Below are positions 13,360 to 25,350 of a stretch of DNA of 64,000 nucleotides, one piece after another. The DNA lies in assembly GCA_037074705.1 (NCBI GenBank), contig CM073593.1, forward strand, positions 62,909,501 to 62,973,500, read 5' to 3'. The stretch comes from Zhengitettix transpicula (taxonomy: Eukaryota > Arthropoda > Insecta > Orthoptera > Tetrigidae). The notes beneath the pieces were generated by a model. It had not been told where the DNA came from, searched no databases, and saw only the letters and a list, made by a program, of their open reading frames with translations. A program made the translations under genes and the position numbers. The number at the start of each line of letters is the position of its first letter. The first letter of the stretch is position 1.

Positions 13360-14521
13360 ATTCAGTTAAAATTTGGAGGCTAAAAGGGCTACTAAATTAG
13401 AATTATTTGGAAATTAAATCGGTAAATACATTGATTTTATTAAGTTGTTGACGTATGCTGACCGTAACTAGGGTTTGAACGACAGTATCGATACTTGCAG
13501 CTTCGATACTCAGAGGTATTGTTTCTTTTATTTACAGAATCAATTTTGCACATCGATATCTTACATATCATATCTACAACTCATTCCCTAGAAAGTGTCA
13601 ACATAAAATAAAAAATTCTATATTGTACTATCAATAAAAAATATTACTCAAATATAAAAGGAACATAAATTAAAGTAAATATATATATATATATATATAT
13701 ATTAGTTAAATAATTATTGAAGGAGTTCTGACAAAAAGAAAGATATACATTATTGAGCATTTCAGACAATCGTGAATTAAGTGTAGAAAATATATGTTCC
13801 TCTTCCAAATGAGACAGATATTGATCCGTTGTGAATGTACTAAATCCAATGCTGTCTCATTTATAGCTGCATTCGGATTAAAAATGTATACTTCTATTCC
13901 TCTTTCGTTTCTCGATTCATTATTTCTCGCCTTAATATTTTTATAGTACTTTTAATACCGTTTTCATCTCGTGTTATCACTGAAATCTTCTATAATATCA
14001 CAGAATATTTCCAGGCAGTGGAAAATTATTAATATTCACATTAAGTATACTAAATTGTCTTTAATTTTAAATTTAATATTGATATTTTATCTGACTATAA
14101 TATCAAAATAAATAAATATAATAACCAATAAGTCAGAACGGGTTTAAATTTAAACAATAATAAATCTTGGTGTCTTTTTCAACGACGAAAACAAAGCGTC
14201 ACAACGTCCGGTACTTTTAAATTTTCTTAGTAATTTTTTCTCAATATAAAGATTGTCTGCATTAAGGTTGTATTTTTTATTATAATTATTAATATTAACA
14301 GACGTTAATTTCTGTATTGAAATAAAATATCCACTTAAATGACTACATTAATATTTAAATTAATACACACATAAAAACACTACGTTCCGTTCACAATTTG
14401 GGGGCTCATCAGGAGAACATAATATTACTTGACAAAAGGTGATACCTTAGTAATTAAGTATTATGATAAATATGTTTTCCATGTTGTTAAATTTTTGTAT
14501 AAATGTATAAAATGGTAAAAA
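13360..14521. promoter_or_regulatory. VPS51-side promoter region and AT-rich spacer
   Basis: This is the upstream region of VPS51, and the first part of the interval between the divergent VPS51 and PDCL3 genes. No TATA box can be assigned securely. An (AT)n microsatellite of about 22 nt lies at 13680-13702. The rest is AT-rich with no coding signal. The jockey element begins at its right edge. Confidence 0.4.
13680..13702. repeat. (AT)n microsatellite
   Basis: Uninterrupted AT dinucleotides. Comparable tracts occur near 3528, 25351, 26561 and 46362. Confidence 0.9.
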
Positions 14522-14608
14522 GAGATATTAATTATTTATTTTTTAATTTCGGTTGCTGATTTACAATCTACTCTTAACACTTGGAGTAATAAGTAAATTG
14601 TTTAATTA

Positions 14609-17219
14609 TTAAAGCTTTCTTGCTACGGGTTGTTGGAGGTAGAGGTCGGCGATGTATGTGCTGTGGTGGTTTGGTGTTCTCTTTTTGCTTTTGCTGGCAT
14701 ACGTCTTGACGGTTTCTGAAATAAATGGAAATTTGAGGTCGTGATGGAGTGTATGGTTGCTGATGTACCACGGTGCATTGACTAGGGTGCGCAATGTCTT
14801 TGATTGAAAAGTCTGCAAGATCTTGATATTTGATGGTTTGCTGCATCCCCATAATTCGATCCCGTAAGACCATTTCAGTATTAGTATGGTTTTATACAGA
14901 AGCAGTTTGTTTTCAGTAGTGAATTGGGATTTTCGTCCAAGTAGCCAGTGCATGTTTTTAGTTTAAGTTGTTTCTTTTTGGCTTTTATGTGGTTTTTCCA
15001 TGTCAGTTTTTGGTCGAGACGGATTCCTAGATATTTTACTTCAGTTTTTACTGGGATAGGTTCACTGAATATTTTAACTTGTGCGCCCGTCAAGCGTTTA
15101 TTTGTGAACGTAATTTGCGTGGACTTGTTGCAGTTTACTTTGATGCGCCATTGGTTGAGCCAGTTTTCTAAAAGGTTGAGATGTATCTGGAGATCCTCAG
15201 TTGCTTGGTTCGCATTAATATCTGTTGACATTATTGCGGTGTCATCTGCGAAGGTGGCGATTAGCGTGTTGTCTGTGGTGGGGATGTCTGCTGTATATAG
15301 TAGGTACAGAAAGGGACCAAGAACACTTCTCTGCGGAATGCCGGAGTTGATGTCTTGATATGCTGAGTATTGTCCCTCGAATTGGACCTGGAAGCATCTT
15401 TGCGACAGGTATGATTTTATGAGTAAAAAAACTTGATGTGGAAGTCGTTTTTTTATCTTATATAGAAGGCCTTTGTGCCATATCTTGTCGAAGGCCTGCT
15501 GGATATCTAGGAATACCGCCGCACACAGTTTCTTTTCCTCGACGGCCTCCCTGATGTGGTTGACTTTTCTATTGCTGGATGCCCTTCAAGAAGCCAAACT
15601 GGTGACGAGGAATTGTTTCCTGTGGAGATATTGCATCTTTGATTCTGTGTAGTAGGAGGCGTTCGAATATTTTCGATAGTAGCGGTAGAAGGCATATCGG
15701 TCGGTAGGATGTGGCTTCATGTGGAGGTTTGCTAGGTTTAGGTATCATAATTATTTTTGCAAACTTCCATTGAGTAGGGAAGTGTGAGATAGCAAGAATG
15801 CGGTTATATATTGTTGTTATAAGTACCACCGCTTTTTTAGGAAGGTGTTTTAGTATGTTTCCTACTATAAGGTCATAACCTGGGTCTTTGAAAGAGCGTT
15901 AATTTTATCGCTCTATATATTTCAGCAGGTGAAATTGATTTCAGGGGTGGTGACAGTTGTCTCGGTGTATTGAGATGTTCCTCAATTTCTGTATTGAAGA
16001 TATTAGATGGAAATGGGGTGAATACTTGCGCAAGATGTTCCGCTAAAGTTTTGGCTTTTTCTTCATTTGATCTCGCTCAGTTTCCGTCGGATTTTATTAG
16101 AGTTGATTTTTGGATAATAGGTCTTTTCAATTTTTTAGTAGCTTTCCATATGGTGTGATCTACTGGTGATAGTGAACAAATATATTAACTGAATGTTGCA
16201 TTTCTGTTCTCCTGAATAGCATTGTGGAGCCGGTGGTTTAAATTGTTTAGTATAGTCTTGTGTCGAGGATTTCTGGTACTTTGCCATTTAGCACGGGCTC
16301 TACGTTTTTCTGCCACCATTTTCTTAATATGAAGTGGTATATTGTTGACCTCAGGTGTGTTTTTAAGATTGAGCGGAGTAGCTTCCCAGGCAGCTTTTGA
16401 ATGAGCTGTGTGAGGTACTCTACAGTTTCATCGAGTTCGTTTGGTGTGTGCATTCTATGTGGCAACTTTATGTTGTTGTTAATATATTGTTGGAAATGCT
16501 CCCAGTTCGTTTTGACAGTACAGAGCCTTGGTGGTGATGTTTTCCATATAATGCTGGTACTCAATGTTATTATTATAGAGGAATGGTCAGAAACTAGGTC
16601 GAAGTTACTTTCAATTTTTTTGTATACCTCGGAGATATCCTTAGTGACGGCAAAGTCTAGTAGATATGGAAGTTTTCGAAGGTCCGTTGGCCAATAGGTT
16701 GGTTCACCTGTTGACATGAATCTTAGGTTGTTCTGATGTATGGTAGAAAATAGTGCTCGCCCATTTGGTGAAATTAATCTAGAACCCCACGCAGTATGTT
16801 TTGCGTTCCAGTCTCCGGCCACTAGATCATTTGTTGAAGAGGTAGTAGGAGGTCTTGAAACTCATCGGGTGAAATAGAATGCCTAGGAGGGCAATAGATG
16901 GCTCCGATGGTTAGTGGCCAAGGTAGTAGATTAACTATTACCAAAGCACACTGGATTTAGTTAGTAGTATAGGATGGTAACTGGTAGTGATCTATTGCAG
17001 ATCTGATTATAATTTCTAAGCCTGCGTGTGCAGTCCCGTCTGGATGGTTTGCATAGTACAAATTATAATGAAGTATTTTTATAACAGTATTAGATGTTGA
17101 GTGCCTTCGGAAATAAGTAGTATATCAATTTTGTTATGGTTTAGGAATAGGTTTACTTCCTGAATATGGTTTTTCAGGCCATTTGAGTTCCATACCGCTA
17201 TTCTTATTGAGTTGGCCAT
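14609..17219 (-). pseudogene. Jockey ORF2 (AP-like endonuclease and reverse transcriptase), multiply disrupted
   Basis: ORF2 starts at the ATG whose A is 17219 (MANSIRIAVWNSNGLKNH), the usual N terminus of a jockey endonuclease. The conserved LLISE follows, then a frameshift. Further on are the endonuclease motifs AIYCPPRH (about 16890) and GDWNAKHTAWGSR (about 16815-16780). The RT domain shows YRPICLLPLLSKIFERLL (about 15710-15660), HQFGF (about 15600) and the catalytic FADD at 15252-15241. The C-terminal region (14953-14609) includes YGIELWGC and ends at a TAA at 14611-14609. In intact relatives this protein nicks the target and copies the RNA at the nick. At least several frame changes and stops separate the pieces. 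The total span of 2.6 kb matches the family's usual 850-900 aa. Confidence 0.92.
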
Positions 17220-18066
17220 TATTTGGTAAATTTATTGATGACAGTAGTAAGCATGTTTAGTATCATGCTATTCTGATTTATCAACTGCGAGAACATATTT
17301 TTTAATTCGTCCAGGAAGGCTGTCAGTTTTCCTGTGTTTTCATCGTAATTGTTAGTTCTTCCAGTTACAATTTGTGAGTAGCTTGGAGGATTGTGAAGGG
17401 AGTTATGCGAGGTTTGTTGCATGATTGGTTGTTGGATTGGATTGGTATTTAGTTGTTTGGGAATATTTCTGTTTTTTAAGTTTCTATATACAGTGCATCC
17501 TCTGTAGTTGGCGGGATGGTCGCCGTTACACAAGGCGCATGTTGCAGGAGTATTCTTTGTCTTCTTACAAGTTTTACTATCATGGTATCCTCCGCATTTA
17601 ACGCATTTGTATGGCTCAGTGCAATAAGTCTTAGAATGACCATACGCTTGACAGCGTATACATTGCATTATGGTATTCTTGATTCGAGGAGCTTCAATTC
17701 TAACTTTGGTATTTTGAATAAATTCTATTTTATAGATTTCTTTGTTATTAGGTTGGGGTTCGAGGTGTTTGTTAACCTCAATATCTTGGCCTACGTTCAT
17801 AGTTTCATTATCGTCAGAATTGTTGTGGCAGCTTAGTACGGACTGTAGGAAAGTTTTTCTAGTATTCCTGGTTAGTATATGGTAGCTGGATGAAATATGA
17901 GGATTTGATTGAGTTTGACTTATCTGGTTTAAGAGATCTGACGGCGGTTGGCTCTGTGTTCATTGTCGGTCAATCCAGCTGACTGAGAGACTTTGTTGAT
18001 CGAGGAATAACTCCGGCGGGATGCATTTTTATTGTTGGCACGTCCAGGTAACTCGTTCACTGGCAT
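17219..18066 (-). pseudogene. Jockey ORF1 (nucleic-acid-binding, zinc knuckles), frameshifted
   Basis: An ATG at 18066 (MPVNELPGR...) opens a frame that stops at 17929. A second frame, open from about 17957, carries the rest of the protein to the TAA at 17221-17219. One frameshift inside 17929-17957 therefore separates N-terminal and C-terminal parts. The C-terminal part holds three zinc knuckles at 17662-17495: CIRCQAYGHSKTYC (C-x2-C-x4-H-x4-C), CVKCGGYHDSKTC and CALCNGDHPANYRGC. In this family ORF1 is an RNA-binding chaperone that forms ribonucleoprotein particles. The reconstructed span of about 282 codons is shorter than Drosophila jockey ORF1, so parts may have been lost. Its stop codon overlaps the ORF2 start. 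Confidence 0.88.
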
Positions 18067-18194
18067 TGGCTATTTTGTTGCTGCTGTAACAATTTACTGC
18101 GTATTTTAAGTTGTCAATTATATTCACGTTAAATTTATTGCTCACTGAACTTAGATGTCTGCACTCGTGTTGTAAACACTGTAGCGCACAAAAA

Positions 18195-18230
18195 CACGTC
18201 CGAACGGGTCAGCTGTCAGACGTGAACTGA
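18195..18230 (-). promoter_or_regulatory. Jockey internal core promoter: Inr plus DPE
   Basis: On the minus strand an initiator TCAGTT lies at 18230-18225, with its A at 18228. The downstream promoter element GGACGTG covers 18201-18195, which is exactly +28 to +34 when that A is +1. This spacing and both motifs are the known TATA-less architecture of jockey-type elements and of DPE promoters. The start coincides with the end of the candidate target-site duplication, which supports a complete 5' end. Confidence 0.75.
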
Positions 18231-18238
18231 GAAATTAA

Positions 18239-18667
18239 ATAAAATTCAAAATGTATGGTCTGGCTTCCATGCCAGTTGTTACCGAAAAACCGATGTGGAT
18301 ATTTGATATTCTGACTCTTTCTGCCCGTTTCATTTATTAATTTTAAAATTCAAAATTTATTATCAAACTTATCTTAGAGCAATAGTTCGCAGTAGTATAC
18401 AGAAATTAAAAACATTGATGTAATTGTAAAATTAGCTATAAGTTTAGTATTGTAATAAAATAGAATGGATATAGTATCATGTTGCAGACGAAGTATACTA
18501 TCTTTATATAAATATCTCTGGGATTGTGTTGTAGTAATATTATGATTCAAACATTACACGTGAAAATATAATCTTTATGGTTTTTAACGCACACATCTGA
18601 TTTTATAGTAACCGATTTATTTGACAATACACCATTACAACCAGTATTTTGTGTGAAATATTTGACA
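18239..18667 (+). promoter_or_regulatory. PDCL3 upstream region
   Basis: About 430 nt lie between the jockey 5' end and the proposed PDCL3 start. The sequence is AT-rich, with no confident TATA box or initiator. It must contain the proximal promoter if the first exon is correctly placed. Confidence 0.35.
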
Positions 18668-21217
18668 ATGTCTTTAGCAGAGGTAATTTATTGGTGTCAC
18701 GCCCCTTATATGGAATTGTTGTTTTTTTGTTTATCCTTAGTCTAAATCGCAATTATTCATTATGTTATAAAACAGAATTAGATACTTAAATGTTTACTCT
18801 TACCGTTTATGGAGTTTATTTACAAACCTTGATGTATTAAATGTAACTCGATTACTTTGCCCTATTTACCAACTTTTCGTTTCTTGATTATAAATCACAT
18901 ATATCGGTAATTATTTAGGGTTCTGCTGACCACTGGTTTTCTGATCAACTGTAGCAATTCGTTATTAATTAATGTACTCTACCCATCTACCATTTTTAAA
19001 TCATCCATATAAATATAATTGTGCAATATGTTAATCTATTGTAAATATTGTAATAAACAAAACTTACATAATTTATGAAATATTTTTCCAAAAATTTTTA
19101 TTTTCATATTTAGGATCCAAATGCAGATACTCAGTGGAATGATATTTTACGAGAGAAGGGTATCATTGGCCCAAAAGAAAAAGAAGTAACTGAAGAAGAT
19201 ATAGTGAATATTGTTGACTCAACAGTTGCTGCAAAACAATCCCAAGGTTTTATACTTATATTTTAAAAATACAAAAAATATATATATTAACTACTCATTA
19301 ATGTACTTTATAGTTAACGTAGTATAATTGGACAGTTTGTTGTTTTGTTACCTCAATTAAAATCTCATTATGTATTTCAGTTATCTAATTAAAAAACAGT
19401 TTAAGATATTTTTAAACAATTCAAGTGCACAAAAAAGACTTCCGATACATGTTTGCAATCGAAATTCTTGATTTGTAATCTTGTTTTATAATATGTTGTT
19501 GTATATTTTAGCACAGAAGAAATTAGAAGACTTGTCTCTGGATGAATTAGATGAACTAGAAGATGAAGAAGATGAACGGGTTCTTCTGGAGTATAGGAAG
19601 CAACGGATTGCTCAAATAAAAGCAGAAGCAGAGAAAGCAAAGTATGGTGAAGTTAGAGAGATAAGTGCTGAAGACTATATTCAGCAGGTCAACAAAGCTG
19701 GATCAAATATTTGGGTTGTGTTACATCTTTTTAAACAAGGGTATGTTGACATTCAGTACACGTTATTTAAGTGACAATGTAGATTTTTTTGATAATTGGT
19801 GAACTATTTATAAATAATAATTAGCTATTCAGAAATATTTGTTAATAAAATAATTATAGAAACTTCACTTTTGTTTGTAGCACTTAAGTGTCACATATGA
19901 TATCTAACGATAAGTATATATATACACGGTCAAATTAATTAACATATTTAGATAGTAATGATAGACAGGGTAATCAAAAATTGGTCCAAGGCTGTAGAGC
20001 AAGAAAAAATCAAATTTTCAATGGCCTGAGCCCTCTTAGTAAGTCTGAAATGTGTGCATGCCACCTTGTATGTATATATCATATTTTATAAACAAATGTC
20101 AAAGGAAATAGTGATGGAAATATTACTATAGGTAGTATCATTGCATTATGTCATGATGTTAAGAAGAAGAAATAAGACTTAATGTTAGATGCTTTTTATA
20201 TAAAATGGCTGAATCCTATTGTACATTCTATATGACAAATTTAAATATATTTTAAGTGGGAACTCATTTCTTTATATATATTTCAGGATTCCACTGTGTG
20301 CATTACTTAACCAGTACTTCTCACGGCTGGCTGTAAAATTTCCAGCCACCAAATTTCTAAAAAGCATTTCAACAACTTGTATACCAAATTTCCCTGACAG
20401 CAACCTGCCTTCTGTATTCATTTATTATGAAGGAGAATTGGTCAAGCAATTTCTTGGTCCTTTACAATTCAGAGGATTAAATATTACAATTGATGGTAAG
20501 TATAGTTCTGTTTCATTACATTTTACTAAAATATCGATGATTCTAAGTATCTTAAAATGAGAAAAATATTAAAATTGTTAATTAAGTTCTTCAAAAGTTC
20601 ACTTAGACAAATCACACATTAACTTCTGGCAGAGGAAGAGCATGTTGTAAACATGCTACATAGAGTTTTCAAGTTACTGTACATGCATTATTTTGTCTGT
20701 ATTTGGCAATCTTTCTTTTTATTATTTTCAAAAAAGACTTAAATTTTTTCATTTATGTACAAGTTATAAATAGTGATGGTTTATTATATAGCTCAATAAA
20801 GTTTTACATTTTGCCGAATAATATGTATCAATATAGTTAATGTATCATTCATAGATGTTTACGTTTTCACAAGTGATACAAGAAATCAAATATACAACTT
20901 TTTAAGCAAAGTATGAATGACACTTATACTACAATAAATTGTAGTGACAGGAAAGTTTTACAAAACTAAATTATTATGAAGTTATTTTTAATAACTGGCA
21001 AATACATTAACGTGGAATATTGTAATATTTCATTACATGTGACATATCAGTTATCATTATTTATATTGAATCATTTGCAGAGCTTGAGTGGATGCTTGGG
21101 CAAGCCGGTGCAGTTCCTACATCAATTAAAGAGGATCCACGACCTAAAATTAAAGATGTATTATTTTCAAAGTTAAGAAGTAAGGATGATGAAAGCAGTG
21201 ATGATGATGATTGGTGA
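18668..21217 (+). CDS. PDCL3: Phosducin-like protein 3 (VIAF-type thioredoxin-fold chaperone cofactor), 5 exons
   Basis: Coding exons are 18668-18682, 19114-19246, 19512-19740, 20287-20495 and 21081-21217. The phases join into 723 nt (240 aa), the family's usual length. The family assists the CCT chaperonin in folding actin and tubulin, and was also named viral IAP-associated factor. Exon 2 begins [17 protein letters not shown], the hallmark N terminus. Exon 3 has the acidic helix ([20 protein letters not shown]) and the start of the thioredoxin-like fold ([17 protein letters not shown]). Exon 4 carries [15 protein letters not shown] and [10 protein letters not shown]. Exon 5 has [14 protein letters not shown] and an acidic tail ending SSDDDDW. 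The first exon (MSLAE) is my choice: it is the nearest in-phase ATG followed by a GT donor, but is only 15 nt and less certain than the rest. There are no frame breaks. It is transcribed divergently from VPS51. Confidence 0.95.
20640..20755. repeat. Dispersed repeat fragment in PDCL3 intron 4, related to 9757-10062
   Basis: The segment GTCTGTATTTGG, followed by TTATTATTTTCAAAA and a T-run before CATTT, matches the right end of the foldback at 9757-10062 and a third copy near 28717-28782. The left part here does not form a complete hairpin. Confidence 0.55.
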
Positions 21218-22827
21218 CAGAAAGGATCCTGAATTTTGTAAATCAATTTCTAAACTGTGGTGCAATAAAATTGTTCTGGGTGCTCAGAATAATTTTTTTT
21301 TAATTTATATACTAACAAAACAATATTTGTTTTTTTTTTACTTTAGTTTCACTTTCAAAACAAATTTATAATGTAAGTCCTCTGCTGGCTCAGAGTTCTA
21401 TGATTATAATTTGTGTGTGTTTATTTATACAGTCTACTTGATTTTTTTGTATGGAAATTTGGAAATGGTTTTGTATTCTTTGACTATTAAAATTTTCCAT
21501 TGTTTTACAAATGTATCTACTTTTTGAATCATATAGATCTTAAAGATAAAATTGTAACTTAATATTTTACATTTCTGTAGCACAATACATGTGTGACAAT
21601 TTTATTTCATACAGTACTATTTCCTTTCTCCACTAATTTCTTGATGCAAATTAGTTAGTATTCAAAAATATTATTTTTGATGTGTATATTTTTTTTTTAA
21701 AAAAAGAAGGAAAATTAATGGTTTGATATTTTCTGATTCTAAGTTTTAACATAATTTTAGTTGGTTGGCTAAAGAACAAAGAGTGTGTTCAATAATATTT
21801 TTCAGTTTATCTGTTGTTCAGTATTAATGGAGAAATAAAAGATTCAACCATTTTTCCCACTAGATACTTTTCCCCTTTGAAAATACCCTTATTTTGTAGT
21901 GAATCGCCTACACAATGGAAATAATTTTGCAGTGTAATCAATATTTACATGTCTTCAAAGGTATCACATTACCAATTCTTTTTCTTAACTTAATTCCATG
22001 TCAGTCCCTTTATTAACTGATTTTAAATAAGTTTATATAAAATCATTCATGAATACCATTTTGTTGTGAATATTTGAAACAGAAATATTTGATTACTTTC
22101 AAACTTATTTGTGGCACATTTTACAATTTCGTGTAACCATTTACTTGTTTTGTGTCATCTGTCTCCGCTTGGATTTTAGCAGCTTCCATCATTTATTTCT
22201 TTATCCTCTATTTTCTTAATAAAACTGAGATTTATTTGTGTGCTGTACTCTTCGTGTCTTCTCCTGGACTTGACTAGTAGTTGGGGTTTTGACCAATTTA
22301 TGATTCGCAGTTCGGTTTTTAGCACAAGATTGTATATAGGATCCTAGATATTACTACATTGAAAATTTGTTCTGTAAATGACTCAATCTTATTTTGATTT
22401 AAGATCTCATATATTTTGGAGTTACATTATTAAATTTCTTTCTTACACTCTCATGTTTTCTTAGTATTGTTGCAATTGTTAAATATTTGCATAAATTTAT
22501 GACCTGAAATGTGTTGCCCACTTGTCGTTACATTGTATAACTGTATTGTTGAATACTTTCCAAATATCAGAGCAATCAAGGTCAGCATAGTTTATGGGGC
22601 AGACAGCTTAAAACTTATTAAAAGTATTTTCATTAATTTGTCCGGTTTCATATATCACATCAATTTATAACAATTCACCGATATGTGGATATCTATTATT
22701 TTCAGTATTTCTTTAGAACATTAACATTCATATATTTTGTGCCTGTCTCTTCTCCTTCTCCGCGTACCACACGACGTATAAACTGAATACAGAATTCGCT
22801 TGATCCATATAGCTACATCGTCACCGA
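21218..22827 (+). other. PDCL3 3' UTR and AT-rich spacer
   Basis: The first part is the 3' UTR of PDCL3. The rest is AT-rich, with T-runs and no coding signal. From about 22740 the GC content rises towards the open frame at 22828. Confidence 0.5.
21264..21269 (+). terminator. PDCL3 candidate polyadenylation signal
   Basis: AATAAA lies 47 nt after the stop codon. A second AATAAA at 21834-21839 would give a 3' UTR of about 620 nt. Which is used cannot be told from the sequence. Confidence 0.5.
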
Positions 22828-23032
22828 ATGACAAGTGGGTGTCTGTTGCGTGACGGATTGCAGCGTTCTAGCGCAGTGCAAGTGTTGGGGGAGTTCCCCC
22901 ACCAATCGCGGCAAGCTCCACCGGAGTCGGAGGCACGGCCAGTCACCAGGAACGACTGGTGGGAGCTCAAGGTCAATGAGTACCTCGTCACCGACCGCTA
23001 CGTTGGACCTACAGTGTTTACCGTTCTTACAG
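22828..23032 (+). CDS. Candidate coding exon, unrecognised
   Basis: This GC-rich island stays open from an ATG at 22828 to an ACAG|GTAGTC donor-like site after 23032. Third codon positions are often G or C, unlike the surrounding AT-rich DNA. The encoded stretch (including RNDWWELKVNEYLVTDRY and GPTVFTVLT) matches no family I can name. If real, it is a first coding exon whose partners lie downstream, but I found no convincing following exon. The reverse strand of the same island is also open, so the frame alone is weak evidence. A GC-rich promoter or 5' UTR is the alternative. Confidence 0.3.
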
Positions 23033-25350
23033 GTAGTCTCTCAGTACTATTAAGTGAAACGTCTTACATGAAAACTATTTTTGTGATCTTTCAGTGTTAA
23101 CTAGAGCCGTTACTATTATTACCCAATTGAGGCGCTTAATGTTTCAAGTCCGATATGTTTCGAATCCGGGAATTTTATTGTTGATAATATTCTTATAGGC
23201 TTTCCAACGAAATGTTTGACTATTCAATTAATTGCAGTGAGACAGGAATAAATTCGCGCGAATTGTTGGTAATTAGCGAAATGATTGTCAGGCGAACCTT
23301 TCGTTTAGTTTCTTTTCTTAGTAATATATATATATTCTCTCTTTTTAAAAGCGTATTCATGATTTATAATATTACCTTGCAAAATAACTTTTCAAATACG
23401 TAAAAGGAAAATGTAAAATCATTCTTAAGTGTCGCTGCAATGCTGTTCAATTTAAATATTTTCACACAGAACCTCCAGCGTTCTAGTTTTAATTAGTTTA
23501 TTGGTTTTAATCTTATGATTTACAAATTGGGGGGGAAAAATTAAAGCAGCTTCGCCCACAACCATACACGAGTTACAACGAAGTGATTTCATCTTTTCTC
23601 CCCTTTATTTATATCCTGCTTTTAATGTATTTTGTTTTGTCGAAACTTCACTTAGCTGACCTTCACCTGATGGATTCATCTTTTGCTCCTCACATTCAAC
23701 GGAATAAAATTAATTTCTACGCAGCAGTGGACAAAATTATGTGATTAAATATATATACCACACAATCATTGTTGCTTTCGTCAGGTAAATTATAATCGCA
23801 ACGTCTTAACACAGACGTTTTTTTAAGATTGACCTTTAAGTAACTGGTCCTATGGTTTTCTTTCTCCTGACGATTCATTGTAAAATACTTTCACAATTAG
23901 AATCTTATTACGTTTAAGTAAAATTTGTAGACTTTCTGAATACATGTTTCCAGCATGACATTTCCCGACATCAGTGGAGGAGTACGGATAAGTACTCGTC
24001 GAGAACAGTTTCGTGACGCTAGGTCAAAAACCATTCAAATATCTGCCGTGTTTGCATGTTCCTAAATTTCCACCCCTGTCCCCCGGGGGTTAAATGCCAA
24101 GTTGAATGTCATAATTAAACTCATTGGCATCCATAGCCTTGGATTTGACTCCAATCTCGGGTTTATTCGCGTTATTTTCCTGTAAAACATCTCCACCCCC
24201 ACCCCTAAGGGTAGCTTCTTTACCATGCTGTAAGGGGTTGAAAAAGTAGGGCGATTATTTAGCACTAAGTTAGCAGACACAAAATCTAATAAATGTAAGG
24301 TAATAAATTTAAACGAGTCTTTATTTTGAATAATTAACTACAAGTTATTGTTCTTGGAATGTTCTCTTTTATTTCCTCGTTATAACTACACACAAAATAA
24401 TACATTTTTATGGATTACCAGAAGAAATATATACGTACTTGAAGGAATCATCTTCCTATGGTAACCTCACTAGATGATAAAAGAAGGCCAACATTTTCTC
24501 ACAGTACACAAAAAAATCACCGTATCCTTGAAAAGATTGGAATTTTGGAGACCGGTATGCACACCGGACGAAGTTGACCGTTATAAGCTTTATGTATGTA
24601 GCTCTGCTTAGTCACGTACATGTGTCTGGTAAGCGTCGACCACAAACTGGAATTTCTGGAAGACCCCACACAATTCGTGGGATTTGCAGGCGGACCAATA
24701 ACCACCATGACGTTGCTTCGGCTCAAAAAAAATCATTTCACGTATTATCATAGCGAAATGTTTCTTATAACAATGACGGGAGAATGGAAGTGAGATCTGA
24801 TGTATTTTCATAAAAAAAAAACCGTCTTCAGTCTGGATCTATTTAAATATTCAGGAGTGATAATCCGTATCCTGATGTCGATTTGTGTCCGTAAGAGAAA
24901 TTGGGGAATCAGTTGTTATCGAACATTGGGGAATTATGACTGCATATTTGCAACAATAAGTACATTAACCATTCAGTATGCGAAGGTCACTCGTTTGGGT
25001 TAAAAATATCAACAGTATGAGGAAAGGATGTACTGGAAAAAATAGAACGCTGCACTCTTACAATCTCCTACAGGTTTCCCATAGATCTTTTTAAAATTCT
25101 TACAATTACATCACCGTCGCTAAAATAATAATACAACGCGGAATTTAGCTACTTGAAGATCATGACAAAATGATGGATATTTTCGTATTTCATGATATTT
25201 CAATTAATTGGCACTGGGACTAACACATTTGAAATAGCTCCACATTAAATTTCAATAAATTCTCAGAAGAATGACACACATTAATGTAGATTTTCAAACG
25301 TACCTACTTTAAAGCCTGGCACGAAAAGATGAAATCCTGCCAGAATTTAG
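23033..25350. other. Intergenic DNA with a possible old repeat at 24060-24250
   Basis: No gene is supported. Between about 24060 and 24250 two short C-rich/G-rich palindromic blocks (CACCCCTGTCCCCCGGGGG and CCACCCCCACCCCTAAGGG) lie about 130 nt apart. They resemble the GC-rich knots of old insect repeats. The interval 24500-24790 is moderately GC-rich but broken in all frames. Confidence 0.4.

Larger units (their letters stand above)
14522..18238 (-). mobile_element. Full-length, inactivated jockey-clade non-LTR retrotransposon
   Basis: Read on the minus strand, the element runs from about 18228 to about 14532 (3.7 kb). It comprises a short 5' UTR with core promoter, ORF1 (18066-17219), ORF2 (17219-14609), a short 3' UTR and an A-rich tail. 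Flanking 10-mers TTAATTTCTC (18238-18229) and TTAATATCTC (14531-14522) differ at one position and are a candidate target-site duplication. The endonuclease motif GDWNAKHTAW, the RT motif FADD and the zinc-knuckle ORF1 place it in the jockey clade. Frameshifts and in-frame stops in both ORFs show it is dead. It lies between the divergent VPS51 and PDCL3 genes. The family assignment is firm at clade level; the exact subfamily is unknown. Confidence 0.93.

Noticed and set aside
14948..15358. 136-codon plus-strand open frame
   Set aside because: It is antisense to the jockey reverse-transcriptase domain and has no protein features of its own.
16401..16697. 98-codon plus-strand open frame
   Set aside because: Antisense to the jockey endonuclease region.
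18668..18682. Alternative starts for PDCL3 further upstream
   Set aside because: No other in-phase ATG with a nearby donor was as plausible. The chosen exon remains the least certain part of that gene.
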